This document shows positions 24,447 to 32,874 of a DNA stretch of 33,462 nucleotides, in pieces (the stretch's first letter is position 1; each line of letters starts with the position of its first letter). Position numbers and translations under genes: made by a program. The stretch covers positions 1 through 33,462 of the forward strand of contig JAIFMP010000055.1 in assembly GCA_020048405.1 (NCBI GenBank), read 5' to 3'. Origin of the DNA: Hydrogenophaga sp. GTDB taxonomy: Bacteria > Pseudomonadota > Gammaproteobacteria > Burkholderiales > Burkholderiaceae_C. Below the pieces are notes generated by a model, which was not told where the DNA came from, searched no databases, and saw only the letters and a list, made by a program, of their open reading frames with translations.

Positions 24447-25219
24447 CCAAGAAAGCGCCACGCCGCACGGCGCAACGCATTCTGGAAGTGACGCTGGAGT
24501 TGTTCAACCGGTTTGGCGAGCCGAACGTGTCGACCACGCTGATTTCAGCCGAGCTGGGCATCAGCCCCGGCAACCTGTATTACCACTACCCGGCCAAAGA
24601 CGAACTCATCAACGCGCTGTGTCAGCAGCATGAACACAGCCTGGTGGAGATTCTGCTGGCCGCAGACGATGTGCGCCATGTAGAGGACGCCTGGTTCTTC
24701 ATGCACACGCTGTTTGAGCGAATATGGGCGCACCGGTTTCTGTACCGCGACCTGAGCGACCTGCTGAGCAAGAACCGCCAACTGGAAACGCAGTTCCAGC
24801 GCATGCAACGCCACAAGGCGCGCGCCATACGTGCGATGCTGGACTCCATGGGGCGCGCAGGCACGTTGCGGCTGGATGCCCGCGAACTGGACACCACCGC
24901 CAACTGCATGGTGGTGGTGCTGACCTACTGGCTGAATCACGAGTATGTGCTGGACCCGCGCCACGCGCTGGAACCAGAAAACGCCCAGTCTGCCCTGCTG
25001 CGGGGTGCTGCCCATGTGCTGAACCTGCTGGCCCCCTACATGCAAGTGCCGCAGCGCGAACACCTGCCAACCGCCAGGCTCACACCTGGCAGGGTGAATA
25101 CCCGCAGTGGTGTCGGCCACTGGGTGGGGCAAAATCGGCTGTCGACAAAACCAGAAGAATCAGGAGACAGACATGGCCAGACCGGGCGCCAAATGGGCAC
25201 TGTTCCCACACTTGGGTGA
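24443..25219 (+). CDS. TetR/AcrR family transcriptional regulator
   Basis: The 258-residue protein has an N-terminal helix-turn-helix at residues about 10-56, with TTLISAELGISPGNLYYHYP as the recognition region, followed by an all-helical ligand domain. TetR regulators beside lipid genes often respond to acyl-CoA or fatty acids, so a role in controlling this locus is likely but inferred. It is translationally coupled to the patatin gene (ATGA). The last about 40 residues look non-domain-like, and the frame runs 47 bp into the next gene and over its ribosome binding site. The family is usually about 190-230 residues, so an original stop may have been lost. Confidence 0.88.
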   Translation: MTKKAPRRTAQRILEVTLELFNRFGEPNVSTTLISAELGISPGNLYYHYPAKDELINALCQQHEHSLVEILLAADDVRHVEDAWFFMHTLFERIWAHRFLYRDLSDLLSKNRQLETQFQRMQRHKARAIRAMLDSMGRAGTLRLDARELDTTANCMVVVLTYWLNHEYVLDPRHALEPENAQSALLRGAAHVLNLLAPYMQVPQREHLPTARLTPGRVNTRSGVGHWVGQNRLSTKPEESGDRHGQTGRQMGTVPTLG

Positions 25220-25961
25220 ATACACCCACACCGCAACCAGCGTCAAAAAACAGTGGGCCAGGCTGCACAACGGCGACCGCGAGCCTCTGCCCAAACAGGC
25301 AGATGTGCTGGCAGCATGGGTGTTGTTCCACAACGGTGAGTTTCAAAAAGCGGCGGAAGCCGGGCTGGCGGCGGGCGGTGACGGCATCACCGCTGCCAAC
25401 AAGGCGACATGCATCCATGCCACCTACCTGGAGCCAAAGGAAACCAACCGGCTGGCGATGCTGATGGCAGTGGCAGAGCGTGCGGAGGCCCAGGCAGCGG
25501 AGCAACCGGGCAACGCAAACGCCTGGTACTACCAAGCCTATGCACTGGGCCGCTACAGCCAGGGCATCAGCGTGGCCAAGGCACTGGCGGAGGGACTGGG
25601 CACGAGGGTACGCAAAGCGCTGGAAACCACCATCAAACTGTGCCCGGAACATGCCGATGCCCACATTGCCCTGGCCGCGTTCCATGCAGAGGTGATTGAC
25701 AAGGTGGGCGCACTGATTGGTGGCATGACCTACGGGGCCAAAAAAGACACCGGCCTGAAGCTCTACCAGACCGCCCTGGCTTTGAACCCGCACTCTGCCA
25801 TTGCCCTGGTGGAGTACGCCAACGGCCTGGTGATGCTGGAGGGCGACAAGCGCATGAAAGAGGCCACGGCGCTTTATGAGCAAGCCGCCGCCTCTACTCC
25901 CCTGGATGCGATGGAACGGCTCGACGTGGAAATGGCCAAGGCCGAACTGGCCGACGGCTGA
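25173..25961 (+). CDS. TPR-like repeat protein, function unknown
   Basis: ATG 25173 has a strong AGGAG ribosome binding site 7 nt upstream and gives 262 residues with no signal peptide or membrane segment. Helical pairs of tetratricopeptide type are visible: AAWVLFHNGEFQKAAEAGLA, NAWYYQAYALGRYSQGISVA, HADAHIALAAFHAEV and GLKLYQTALALNPHSAIALV. Such proteins are scaffolds, and the setting suggests a partner in lipid storage, but nothing in the sequence shows an activity. The last bases lie 9 bp from the convergent wax ester synthase gene. Confidence 0.75.
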   Translation: MARPGAKWALFPHLGEYTHTATSVKKQWARLHNGDREPLPKQADVLAAWVLFHNGEFQKAAEAGLAAGGDGITAANKATCIHATYLEPKETNRLAMLMAVAERAEAQAAEQPGNANAWYYQAYALGRYSQGISVAKALAEGLGTRVRKALETTIKLCPEHADAHIALAAFHAEVIDKVGALIGGMTYGAKKDTGLKLYQTALALNPHSAIALVEYANGLVMLEGDKRMKEATALYEQAAASTPLDAMERLDVEMAKAELADG

Positions 25962-25970
25962 GGCCTTAGC

Positions 25971-27560
25971 TCAGTCCACCTCGCCTGCGTGCGGCAGCAT
26001 GAGCGACAGCCATAGCAGTTGCTCGAACTGAGGCGCGAACTGGTCGATGACCTGCTGGGGGTCGGCGCACATGGCGGTGTCGGTGATGAGCCCGAACTGC
26101 ACGCCCCCGCCGTAGCTCAGGATTGAAACACCCACACCGATGTCGCCAGACTGGGGCACCCAGAACATGGTTTGCTCCAGCGTGGCGCCACAGAACGTGA
26201 GTTTCTGCACAGGGCCTGGCACATTGGTCATGACTGCCGTGGTTTTGCGTGAGAACAAACCCAGCAATGCCGCTTGTGCTGGCTTGACGAGCAAGCCCGC
26301 CACCGACAACAGGCCAAACGCGAGCAGCGGCTGTGTGCTGCCCTTGAGCGCGGCCATGCGCTGGCGCACGGACATGACCCGTTCAACCGGGTTGCTGATG
26401 CCAACCGGCAACACCAGGGGTACGAGACCAAAGCGGTTACCGAGTTTCCAGGCCTGGTCGAGCGGGCGCAGGTTGACGGGCACCATGGCCCGGATGTCTT
26501 GCCCTGCCACCGGCTCGCCACGCTGTTGCAGGTAGGCCCCCAGGGCACCGGCCACACAACTGAGCAACACGTCGTTGACCGAGCAGCCCAGCGCCTTGCT
26601 GACGGCCTTGACGTCGGCCAGGGGCAGCGGCTCGCACCAGGCCACGGCCTTTTGTGCGGCGGGCTTGGCCTTGAGGCTGGTGCGTGCATCGTCTGGCATG
26701 AGGGCCAGGGCAGCCAGGTCGCTGACCACCTGTTTGCCCAGCCGCGCCAACCCGGCGCCGCCGTTGAGCAGGCCGTCCAGCCCCTGGGCAGGCGCACCCA
26801 CCATGCCCAGTGAACGGGCCACGCCATCGCCAGCGGCGTCGAGCGCCTTGACCGCCATGTGAGTGAGCGGGCGGACCACGCTGTCGGCCAGCCAGGCTTG
26901 CGGACCTTCGTGGGGGCTGTCATCGGCAGATGCACGGCGGGTGCGTTTGGGCGGGGCGTTCCCGCCATCGACCAGGCTCATCATGACGGCGATGAGGGCC
27001 ATGCCATCGGCAATGCAATGGTGGATGCGCGCGATGAGCGCGGAGCCACCCTCGTGGTGCTCGACCAGGTGGAACTGCCACAGCGGGTGGCGGCGGTCAA
27101 GCGGCTCCATGGCGAGTTCGGCCACGCGCTGCTGCAATGCGGCGCGGGGTGTGAGGCCTTTGCGGCGGGACAGCACCTCGCGCACCACGTGGCGCTCCAC
27201 GGCAAAGTCGGGGTCGCGCACCCAGGTGGCACCGGCGGCATCTTCTTCTGCCCGCTGGGTGAAGCGGGCATACGGCACCATGCGCTCGGTCACACGCTCG
27301 CACAAGGCCGCGTGGGTGATGCCAGGCTTGAGCAGCCAGACACCCACGATCATCATCAGGTTGGCGCTGGTGTCCATGCGCAGCCAGGCGGTGTCGACCT
27401 TGCTCATGCGCTCGCTGTCGCCACCCAAACCGAGCGCGCCTTGCACCGTTCGGCCCACCACAGTCTTGACGGACGGTTTGGCCCGTCGGGGCGCTGAAGC
27501 AGCCGGTGAGCGGACGGCGGTGGTGTGCTGTGGGGCGGGGGCTTTGACGCGGGTGACCAT
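25971..27560 (-). CDS. Wax ester synthase/acyl-CoA:diacylglycerol acyltransferase (WS/DGAT)
   Basis: The 529-residue protein has the acyltransferase motif HHxxxDG (HHCIADG, His 180-181, Asp 185), the preceding PLW motif (159-161), the structural SVNDVLLSCVAGAL block and the MTNVPGP motif near the C-terminus. All are hallmarks of bacterial WS/DGAT (Acinetobacter AtfA family). It would join acyl-CoA to a fatty alcohol (wax ester) or to diacylglycerol (triacylglycerol). An unusual basic Ala/Pro-rich N-terminal extension of about 45 residues precedes the domain start (MSKVDTAWLRM). It is divergent from the acyl-CoA-binding protein gene and in the same locus as an alcohol-forming acyl-CoA reductase. 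Confidence 0.93.
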   Translation of the reverse strand: MVTRVKAPAPQHTTAVRSPAASAPRRAKPSVKTVVGRTVQGALGLGGDSERMSKVDTAWLRMDTSANLMMIVGVWLLKPGITHAALCERVTERMVPYARFTQRAEEDAAGATWVRDPDFAVERHVVREVLSRRKGLTPRAALQQRVAELAMEPLDRRHPLWQFHLVEHHEGGSALIARIHHCIADGMALIAVMMSLVDGGNAPPKRTRRASADDSPHEGPQAWLADSVVRPLTHMAVKALDAAGDGVARSLGMVGAPAQGLDGLLNGGAGLARLGKQVVSDLAALALMPDDARTSLKAKPAAQKAVAWCEPLPLADVKAVSKALGCSVNDVLLSCVAGALGAYLQQRGEPVAGQDIRAMVPVNLRPLDQAWKLGNRFGLVPLVLPVGISNPVERVMSVRQRMAALKGSTQPLLAFGLLSVAGLLVKPAQAALLGLFSRKTTAVMTNVPGPVQKLTFCGATLEQTMFWVPQSGDIGVGVSILSYGGGVQFGLITDTAMCADPQQVIDQFAPQFEQLLWLSLMLPHAGEVD

Positions 27561-27659
27561 GCTGGCTTTCAGGCTGGAGGGATTTCCCTAATTCTGCAAC
27601 GCCAGTGCGCCCTAAGATACGGGGCAAACACCTGTTACTCCACCCCAACACACACGCCC

Positions 27660-27914
27660 ATGTCTGACCTGAACACCACTTTTGAAGCCGCCGTTGCCAA
27701 CTCCAAGAACCTGAGCGAACGGCCTGACAACGCCACCCTGCTGAAAATCTACGGCCTGTACAAGCAAGGCACCACCGGCGACAACACCGAGAAAAAGCCC
27801 GGTTTTGGCGACATGGTAGGCCGCGCCAAGTGGGACGCATGGAACAGCCTGAAGGGCACCGCCAGCGACGATGCCAAGCAGCAGTACATCGACCTGATCG
27901 AGTCGCTGAGCTGA
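27660..27914 (+). CDS. Acyl-CoA-binding protein
   Basis: The 84-residue protein spans a complete ACBP four-helix domain with the ligand motifs LKIYGLYKQGTTGD (Tyr and Lys contacting the CoA 3'-phosphate) and AKWDAWNSLKG. It binds long-chain acyl-CoA in the cytoplasm and could feed the reductase and acyltransferase in this locus. It is divergent from the WS/DGAT gene across a 99-bp gap. The gap contains TAAGAT (27614-27619), a possible -10 box without a good -35 partner. Confidence 0.93.
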   Translation: MSDLNTTFEAAVANSKNLSERPDNATLLKIYGLYKQGTTGDNTEKKPGFGDMVGRAKWDAWNSLKGTASDDAKQQYIDLIESLS

Positions 27915-27924
27915 GCAGCGGCTC
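27900..27924. terminator. Hairpin between convergent genes
   Basis: The arms GAGTCGCTG and CAGCGGCTC form a 9-bp stem with one G-U wobble and a 7-nt loop, spanning the stops of both the ACBP and CaiB genes. There is no U tract on either side. It may slow convergent transcription in both directions. Confidence 0.35.
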
Positions 27925-29129
27925 TACTGCACCACACCGCGCTGGCGCAGTTCCGCGATTTGAGCGGCCGTGAGGCCCATACCCGCCAGCACCGCGTCGG
28001 TGTCTTGCCCCAGCGCGGGTGCATCGCGGTGGTGACCGCCTGGCGTGCGTGACAGCTTGGGCACGATGCCGGGCACCAGCATTTCCGACCCATCATGCTG
28101 CGTGCGCGCCAGCAGCATGCCGCGCGCGGCGTAGTGCGGGTCGGCCGCGATGTCGGCCACGGTGTAGATGCGGCCTGCGGGCACCTGGGCTGCGTCCAGC
28201 GCCAGCAGCGCGTCCGCCACAGAACGCTGCGCAGCGTCGAGTTCGTGCACACGGGCCACGCGGCCCGCGTTGTCGGCCAGTGACGGGTCTTGCGCGAGAT
28301 CGTTGCGCCCGATCGAGCCCATCAGGCGTTTGAAGATGCCGTCGCCATTGCCGCCCACCAGCACATAGCCATCGGTACACGGGTAGGCGTTGCTGGGGGC
28401 GATGCCAGGCAAGGCGCTGCCCGCCGGGCCACGCACGGCACCGAACGCGCTGTATTCGGGCAACAGGCTTTCCATGCAGTTGAACACTGCCTCGTATAGC
28501 GCCACATCAATCACCTGGCCCTGCCCGCTTTTTTCGCGCTCGTGCAGCGCCATCAGGATGCCAATGACACCGTGCAGCGCTGCCAGCGTGTCGCCCAGGC
28601 TCACGCCCACGCGCACGCTGACGCGGCCCGGCTCGCCTGTGAGGTGGCGAATGCCGCCCATGGCCTCCCCCAGCAGGCCAAAACCGGGTTTGTCGCGGTA
28701 CGGCCCGGTTTGCCCGTAGCCGCTGACGCGCAGCACCACCAGGCGCGGGTTGGCGGCCAGCAGTACATCCGGTCCCAAACCCCAACCCTCCATGGCGCCG
28801 GGGCGGAAATTTTCGATCAGCACGTCGCAATCTGCGGCCAGTTGCCGCACGATGGCCTGCGCATCGGGCTGGCGCAAATCGAGTGCCAGCGAGCGCTTGT
28901 TGCGCGACTGCACCTGCCACCAGACCGAAGTGCCGTCCTTCAGCAGTCGCCACACGCGCAACGGGTCGCCACCGCCACTGCCGTCGGGTTTGGCGGGTGG
29001 CTCGATTTTGATGACATCGGCCCCGAAGTCGGCCAGGGTTTTGGCTGCAAAGGGGCCTGCGATGAGCTGGCCCATTTCCAGCACTTTGAGGCCCGCCAGC
29101 GGGCCGAAGGCAACTGGCGCAGATGTCAT
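27924..29129 (-). CDS. CaiB/BaiF-type CoA transferase (family III)
   Basis: The 401-residue protein has the family III CoA transferase landmarks: GLKVLEMGQLIAGPFAAKTLADFGADVIKIE (given here only as residues 13-43), the RNKRSLALDL block, NFRPGAMEGWGLG, VLRVSGYGQTGPYRDKPGFG and QVIDVALYEAVFNCM. These enzymes move CoA between carboxylic acids; the substrate here cannot be read. At the position where most members carry the nucleophilic Asp (in RPxFDxxxQAMGG), this protein has Gly 151 followed by GEAMGG, so Glu 155 may be the catalytic acid or the mechanism may differ. It overlaps the PHA-system gene by 4 bp. Confidence 0.88.
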   Translation of the reverse strand: MTSAPVAFGPLAGLKVLEMGQLIAGPFAAKTLADFGADVIKIEPPAKPDGSGGGDPLRVWRLLKDGTSVWWQVQSRNKRSLALDLRQPDAQAIVRQLAADCDVLIENFRPGAMEGWGLGPDVLLAANPRLVVLRVSGYGQTGPYRDKPGFGLLGEAMGGIRHLTGEPGRVSVRVGVSLGDTLAALHGVIGILMALHEREKSGQGQVIDVALYEAVFNCMESLLPEYSAFGAVRGPAGSALPGIAPSNAYPCTDGYVLVGGNGDGIFKRLMGSIGRNDLAQDPSLADNAGRVARVHELDAAQRSVADALLALDAAQVPAGRIYTVADIAADPHYAARGMLLARTQHDGSEMLVPGIVPKLSRTPGGHHRDAPALGQDTDAVLAGMGLTAAQIAELRQRGVVQ

Positions 29130-29518
29130 GCCTGGCCGCCGCGCGGGGGTTTGCCGGTTGCCTTGGGTGTGGCTTTGGGCGTGGTTTTGGCGGCGGCTTT
29201 TTTGGCAGGGGCTTTGGGCGCTGCGCCGCCAGCCGCCAGCAACTGGTCGAGGTTCTTAACGATTTCGCCTTCGATCTTGTCTTTGAACGCGCCAAGCAAA
29301 AAGCCCAGTTGGGCATCGAGCTCGAAAGACCGACCACACACCTTGAGCGTGCCCTTGACGCCCGAGCGGGTGAAGGTGACCAGGTCTTCTGTGTCGCCCT
29401 CTTCGTAGGTGCACTCCATGCCGAAATCGTTCTCGGCCTGCTCGGCCCACTCAAAGGCAATCTTGCGGGCCTTGGCCAGGCTGAAGTGGTGGTCGCGGTG
29501 AATGTGGATGTCAGCCAT
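29126..29518 (-). CDS. Polyhydroxyalkanoic acid system protein (PHA_gran_rgn family)
   Basis: From ATG 29518 the protein has 130 residues. The N-terminal about 95 match the small PHA-system family found near PHA genes: ADIHIHRDHHFSLAKARKIA, GMECTYEEGDTEDLVTFTRS, GVKGTLKVCGRSFELDAQLG and LGAFKDKIEGEIVKNLDQLL. The role in PHA granules is not established. The last about 33 residues are an Ala/Lys/Pro/Thr-rich tail like that of the phasin 6.5 kb away. It follows the metallopeptidase gene by 7 bp and overlaps the CoA transferase gene by 4 bp. Confidence 0.85.
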   Translation of the reverse strand: MADIHIHRDHHFSLAKARKIAFEWAEQAENDFGMECTYEEGDTEDLVTFTRSGVKGTLKVCGRSFELDAQLGFLLGAFKDKIEGEIVKNLDQLLAAGGAAPKAPAKKAAAKTTPKATPKATGKPPRGGQA

Positions 29519-29525
29519 GGGGTGC

Positions 29526-30713
29526 CTATTGGGTTGGGGGCAGGACGGGGTTTGCCTGCATTGGCAGGGTTGCACGCAGGCGATGGTGGCGCTGGTCTTT
29601 GGGCAACGCTGCCAGTTCGCGAACGGCATCATAAAACCGGGGAAAGCTGTTGCCCTGCTGGGCAAACAGGGCCTCGAACGCGGGCACCAGATCGTCGTAG
29701 GCGGCTTGCACGCCGAACGTGGCGTTGTTGGAGCGGGCCACCCATGCGTCGTAGCCGCTGTAACCGCCCCACTCGGCCTTCAGGTCGGCATAGCGGCGGT
29801 GGAAATCGGCCATGGCCGCCTGCTTGAGGGGGAGGATTCGCTGTTCTTTTTTAGTAGCGGACGTATCAATTCCATCAAGCGCCAAGGCATAAATTTGCAT
29901 CAATTTTTCGCGAGTATCGCGGGCCAACGCTCTGAATTGCTGGCGGCGGCCATCGAACTCGGCATAGGCCTGGCGTGCCGCCGGGCTGGCGTGGGCAGAC
30001 AACCAGCGCTGGCCGCCCAGACGCTCGACCGCTGTGGCAAACGATTCGTTGAAGACGGTGTCGTCGGCCACATACAGCACCTGGTGCGCCAGTTCGTGAA
30101 ACAGGAGGCGGGCCAGTTCGCCTTCGGTGTGGCCCACAAAGGTGTTGAGCAACGGGTCGCCGCCCAGCCAGTTGGTCCAGCCCAGGGTGGAGTACGCAGG
30201 CACGGGGTAGGCGGCAGCCTCCAGCCCCTGGGTGCGCAACTCGGCGGCGTAGGCCTCGGCCTCGGCCTCGTTGAAATAGCCCCGGTAGCCCACGCAGCCC
30301 GCCACCGGAAAACACCAGGTTTGCAACGTCAGCGAGAACGCCGGCGCGGCCACCACATTCCACACGGCTGCGCGGCGGCCGAGGTCCGCGTAGCGGGTGT
30401 AACTGGCGTTGTCGGGCAAAGCCAGCTCGGTGACCGCAAAGCGGCGCATGCGCTGGGTGAGCGCCAGCCGGTCTTTGAGCGGCTGCGAGGTGGCGGGGTC
30501 TTGCAACCAGTCGTCCACCGGGCGGGCGGCGTTCATCAACGCAAGGTGGCCGCTGACAGACTGCCAGTAATAGCCCACGCCCGACGACAGCCCGGAGCCA
30601 CTGGCACAGCCCGACAGCAGCACGGCCACACACAGCCCGAACCCGGCACACACGGTGCGCAGGTGTCGCGGCCTGACACCCGCTGGGGGACGGTAGGCGG
30701 TGGCATCAGTCAC
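29526..30713 (-). CDS. Predicted lipoprotein aminopeptidase (COG4324-like)
   Basis: A GTG start at 30713 (no usable Met nearby) gives 395 residues with a signal peptide and lipobox LLSGC (Cys 36), so it should be a membrane-anchored periplasmic or outer membrane protein. A zinc metallopeptidase motif HELAH (206-210) is followed by NESFA (Glu 223) as third ligand, matching the predicted aminopeptidase family often annotated in Burkholderiales. The block GYFNEAEAEAYAAELRTQGL is also family-typical. The substrate is unknown. Its start overlaps the molybdopterin gene by 8 bp. Confidence 0.82.
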   Translation of the reverse strand: MTDATAYRPPAGVRPRHLRTVCAGFGLCVAVLLSGCASGSGLSSGVGYYWQSVSGHLALMNAARPVDDWLQDPATSQPLKDRLALTQRMRRFAVTELALPDNASYTRYADLGRRAAVWNVVAAPAFSLTLQTWCFPVAGCVGYRGYFNEAEAEAYAAELRTQGLEAAAYPVPAYSTLGWTNWLGGDPLLNTFVGHTEGELARLLFHELAHQVLYVADDTVFNESFATAVERLGGQRWLSAHASPAARQAYAEFDGRRQQFRALARDTREKLMQIYALALDGIDTSATKKEQRILPLKQAAMADFHRRYADLKAEWGGYSGYDAWVARSNNATFGVQAAYDDLVPAFEALFAQQGNSFPRFYDAVRELAALPKDQRHHRLRATLPMQANPVLPPTQ

Positions 30714-32856
30714 CAGCGGCCTCCACCTGCACCAGGCAGTCGTAAAACGTGGGGGCGCGGCCCAGGTCTGTCAGGGCCTGGCTGGTGACTTCATTCACAT
30801 TGGTACCACGCACCCCCAGCTTGCGCCACCAGATGCCCAGCCCGTTGACCACGCCAGGGCGGGCACGCGGACTGATGCGCAAGGCGCAGTGGTAACTGCC
30901 CCGGTCGTTGAACACGCGCACCAGTGCGCCCTCGGTCAGACCGCGCGCAGCGGCATCGGTGCCGTGCATTTCCAGCACGGGTTCGGCCTCGATGTCGCGC
31001 AGGCTTGTCACGTTGACGAAGGTGGAGTTGAGAAAGTTGCGCGCGGGGGGCGAAATCATGGCCAGCGGGTAACGCCGGGCCAAGGTGGGGTTGCTGTCGG
31101 CAGCCTCCAGATTGGGCACGTGGTTGGGCAAGGGGTCCAGCCCCTGACCGGCCAGCCGCTGGCTGTAGAACTCGCAGCGGCCCGACGGCGTGGGAAAGGC
31201 GCCTTGGGCAAACGGGGCCAGCGGTGCGTGGGCTTCGGGCAAAGGCGCAAAGCCGTGGGCCAGCAACTGGTTGAAGTCGATTTCAGGGCCAAAGGCCTGG
31301 CGGCACAGGGCCTCGTCGGTGTCGGCAAAACACGGCTCGGCAAAGCCCATGAGGGCGGCCAGTTCGCGGAACACTTGGGTGTTGGGCTTGGATTGACCCA
31401 CAGGCGCGATTGCCGGCTGGTTCAGCAGCACATCGGTGTGGCCGTAGCTGGTGTGAATGTCCCAGTGCTCAAGCTGGGTGGTGGCAGGCAGGACGTAGTC
31501 GGCATAGTCGGAGTGCTCCAGCACCACGGTGAACAGGTCGGGCCGTGCAAAACCCTGCACCACTTTGGCTGACTCAGGTGCCACGGCCACGGGGTTGCTG
31601 TTGTAAACCACCACGGCGGCAATGGGCGGGCCGCCTTGCAACACGGGGTCGCCCGGCTGGGCCAGCAGGGCATCACCCACGCTGCTCATGTTGATGGTGC
31701 GCGGAGCACGGCCGCCCAGGCCTTGCGTGAGCAGGTCGGGCCGCTGCAGGGTGTTGCGCTGGGCCGGAAAATGGCCGGAGCTGGACATGAGCAGTCCACC
31801 GGCCGGGTGCCGCCAGGCCCCCAGCAGCGCGGGCAGGCAGGCCACGGCGCGCACGGCATTGCCACCGCCACGGGTGCGCTGCATGCCGTAGTTCAGGCGG
31901 ATGGCCACGGGTTGGTTCTTGCGAGCCGTTTCGCCCATGAGCCGGGCCAGATCACGGATGGCTTGCGGATCGACACCGCACACCGCCGCTGCACGCTCTG
32001 GCGTCCATAGCAAGCAACGCTCACGCAATGAGCGCTGGGTGCCATTTTGACCATGCAAATCAGCCCAACCGGTGGTGAAGCGGGTGATGTAGTCTTCATC
32101 CAGCAAGCCGTGCACGGTGAACTCGTGCATCAGCGCCAGCGCCAGCGCGGCATCGGTGCCGGGAAGCAACTGCAGGTGGTGCTGGCACTTCTCGGCCGTT
32201 TCAGTCCGGCGGGGGTCTATGCACACCAGCGTGGCGCCGTTGCGCTTGGCGGCCTGCACATGTCGCCAGAAATGCAGGTTGCTGCCGATGGCGTTGCTGC
32301 CCCAGATGACGATGACCTGACTGTGGGCAAACTGTTCTACCCGCATGCCCACCTTGCCACCCAAGGTGTGCACCAGGGCCTCGCCACCGGCGCTGGCGCA
32401 AATGGTGCGGTCCAGCAGGCTGGCGCCCAGGCGGTGGAAAAACCGGGCCGCAATGCTCTCGCCCTGCACCAGGCCCATGGTGCCCGCGTAGCTGTAGGGC
32501 AACACGGCCCGGGGGTCTGTCGCCGCCACGGCCTGCAGTTTTGCGGCGATATCGGCCAGCGCCTCGGCCCAACTCACGGGCAGAAACTGGCCACTGCCTT
32601 TGGGGCCCACGCGCTTCAAGGGGTGCAGCAGGCGCTCGGGGTGGTGGGTGCGTTCGGCGTAGCGGGCGACCTTGGTACACAGCACGCCACCAGTGGCGGG
32701 GTGTTCAGGGTTACCTGCTACCTTGATGGCCACACCGTTGTGGACGGTGGTGAGCAGGGCACAGGTGTCGGGGCAGTCGTGCGGGCAGGCACCTTTGACG
32801 GTGGTGGGCACGGCTTGATGGGCGGGAATGGTTTCTGGGGCAATGTGTGAGGTCAT
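30706..32856 (-). CDS. Molybdopterin-dependent oxidoreductase, DMSO reductase family
   Basis: The 716-residue protein binds a [4Fe-4S] cluster through Cys 24, 28, 32 and 60 (GACPHDCPDTC ... GVLCTK) and the bis-MGD cofactor through blocks such as YSYAGTMGLVQGES, VIVIWGSNAIGSNLH, CIDPRRTETAEK and the C-terminal GALVRVFNDRGS domain. The candidate molybdenum ligand lies in TICASAGGEA (Cys 153 or Ser 155). There is no Tat signal, so it is cytoplasmic. It resembles the stand-alone anaerobic dehydrogenase group common in Burkholderiales; electron partner and substrate cannot be read. It is the first gene of the coupled minus-strand run ending with the CoA transferase. Confidence 0.87.
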   Translation of the reverse strand: MTSHIAPETIPAHQAVPTTVKGACPHDCPDTCALLTTVHNGVAIKVAGNPEHPATGGVLCTKVARYAERTHHPERLLHPLKRVGPKGSGQFLPVSWAEALADIAAKLQAVAATDPRAVLPYSYAGTMGLVQGESIAARFFHRLGASLLDRTICASAGGEALVHTLGGKVGMRVEQFAHSQVIVIWGSNAIGSNLHFWRHVQAAKRNGATLVCIDPRRTETAEKCQHHLQLLPGTDAALALALMHEFTVHGLLDEDYITRFTTGWADLHGQNGTQRSLRERCLLWTPERAAAVCGVDPQAIRDLARLMGETARKNQPVAIRLNYGMQRTRGGGNAVRAVACLPALLGAWRHPAGGLLMSSSGHFPAQRNTLQRPDLLTQGLGGRAPRTINMSSVGDALLAQPGDPVLQGGPPIAAVVVYNSNPVAVAPESAKVVQGFARPDLFTVVLEHSDYADYVLPATTQLEHWDIHTSYGHTDVLLNQPAIAPVGQSKPNTQVFRELAALMGFAEPCFADTDEALCRQAFGPEIDFNQLLAHGFAPLPEAHAPLAPFAQGAFPTPSGRCEFYSQRLAGQGLDPLPNHVPNLEAADSNPTLARRYPLAMISPPARNFLNSTFVNVTSLRDIEAEPVLEMHGTDAAARGLTEGALVRVFNDRGSYHCALRISPRARPGVVNGLGIWWRKLGVRGTNVNEVTSQALTDLGRAPTFYDCLVQVEAAGD

Positions 32857-32874
32857 GGCAGCGGCTGGCAGAAT

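Noticed and set aside
29502-30788. A 428-codon plus-strand frame opposite the metallopeptidase gene
   Set aside because: The minus strand has a lipobox, HExxH and coupled neighbours; the plus frame is low-complexity antisense sequence.
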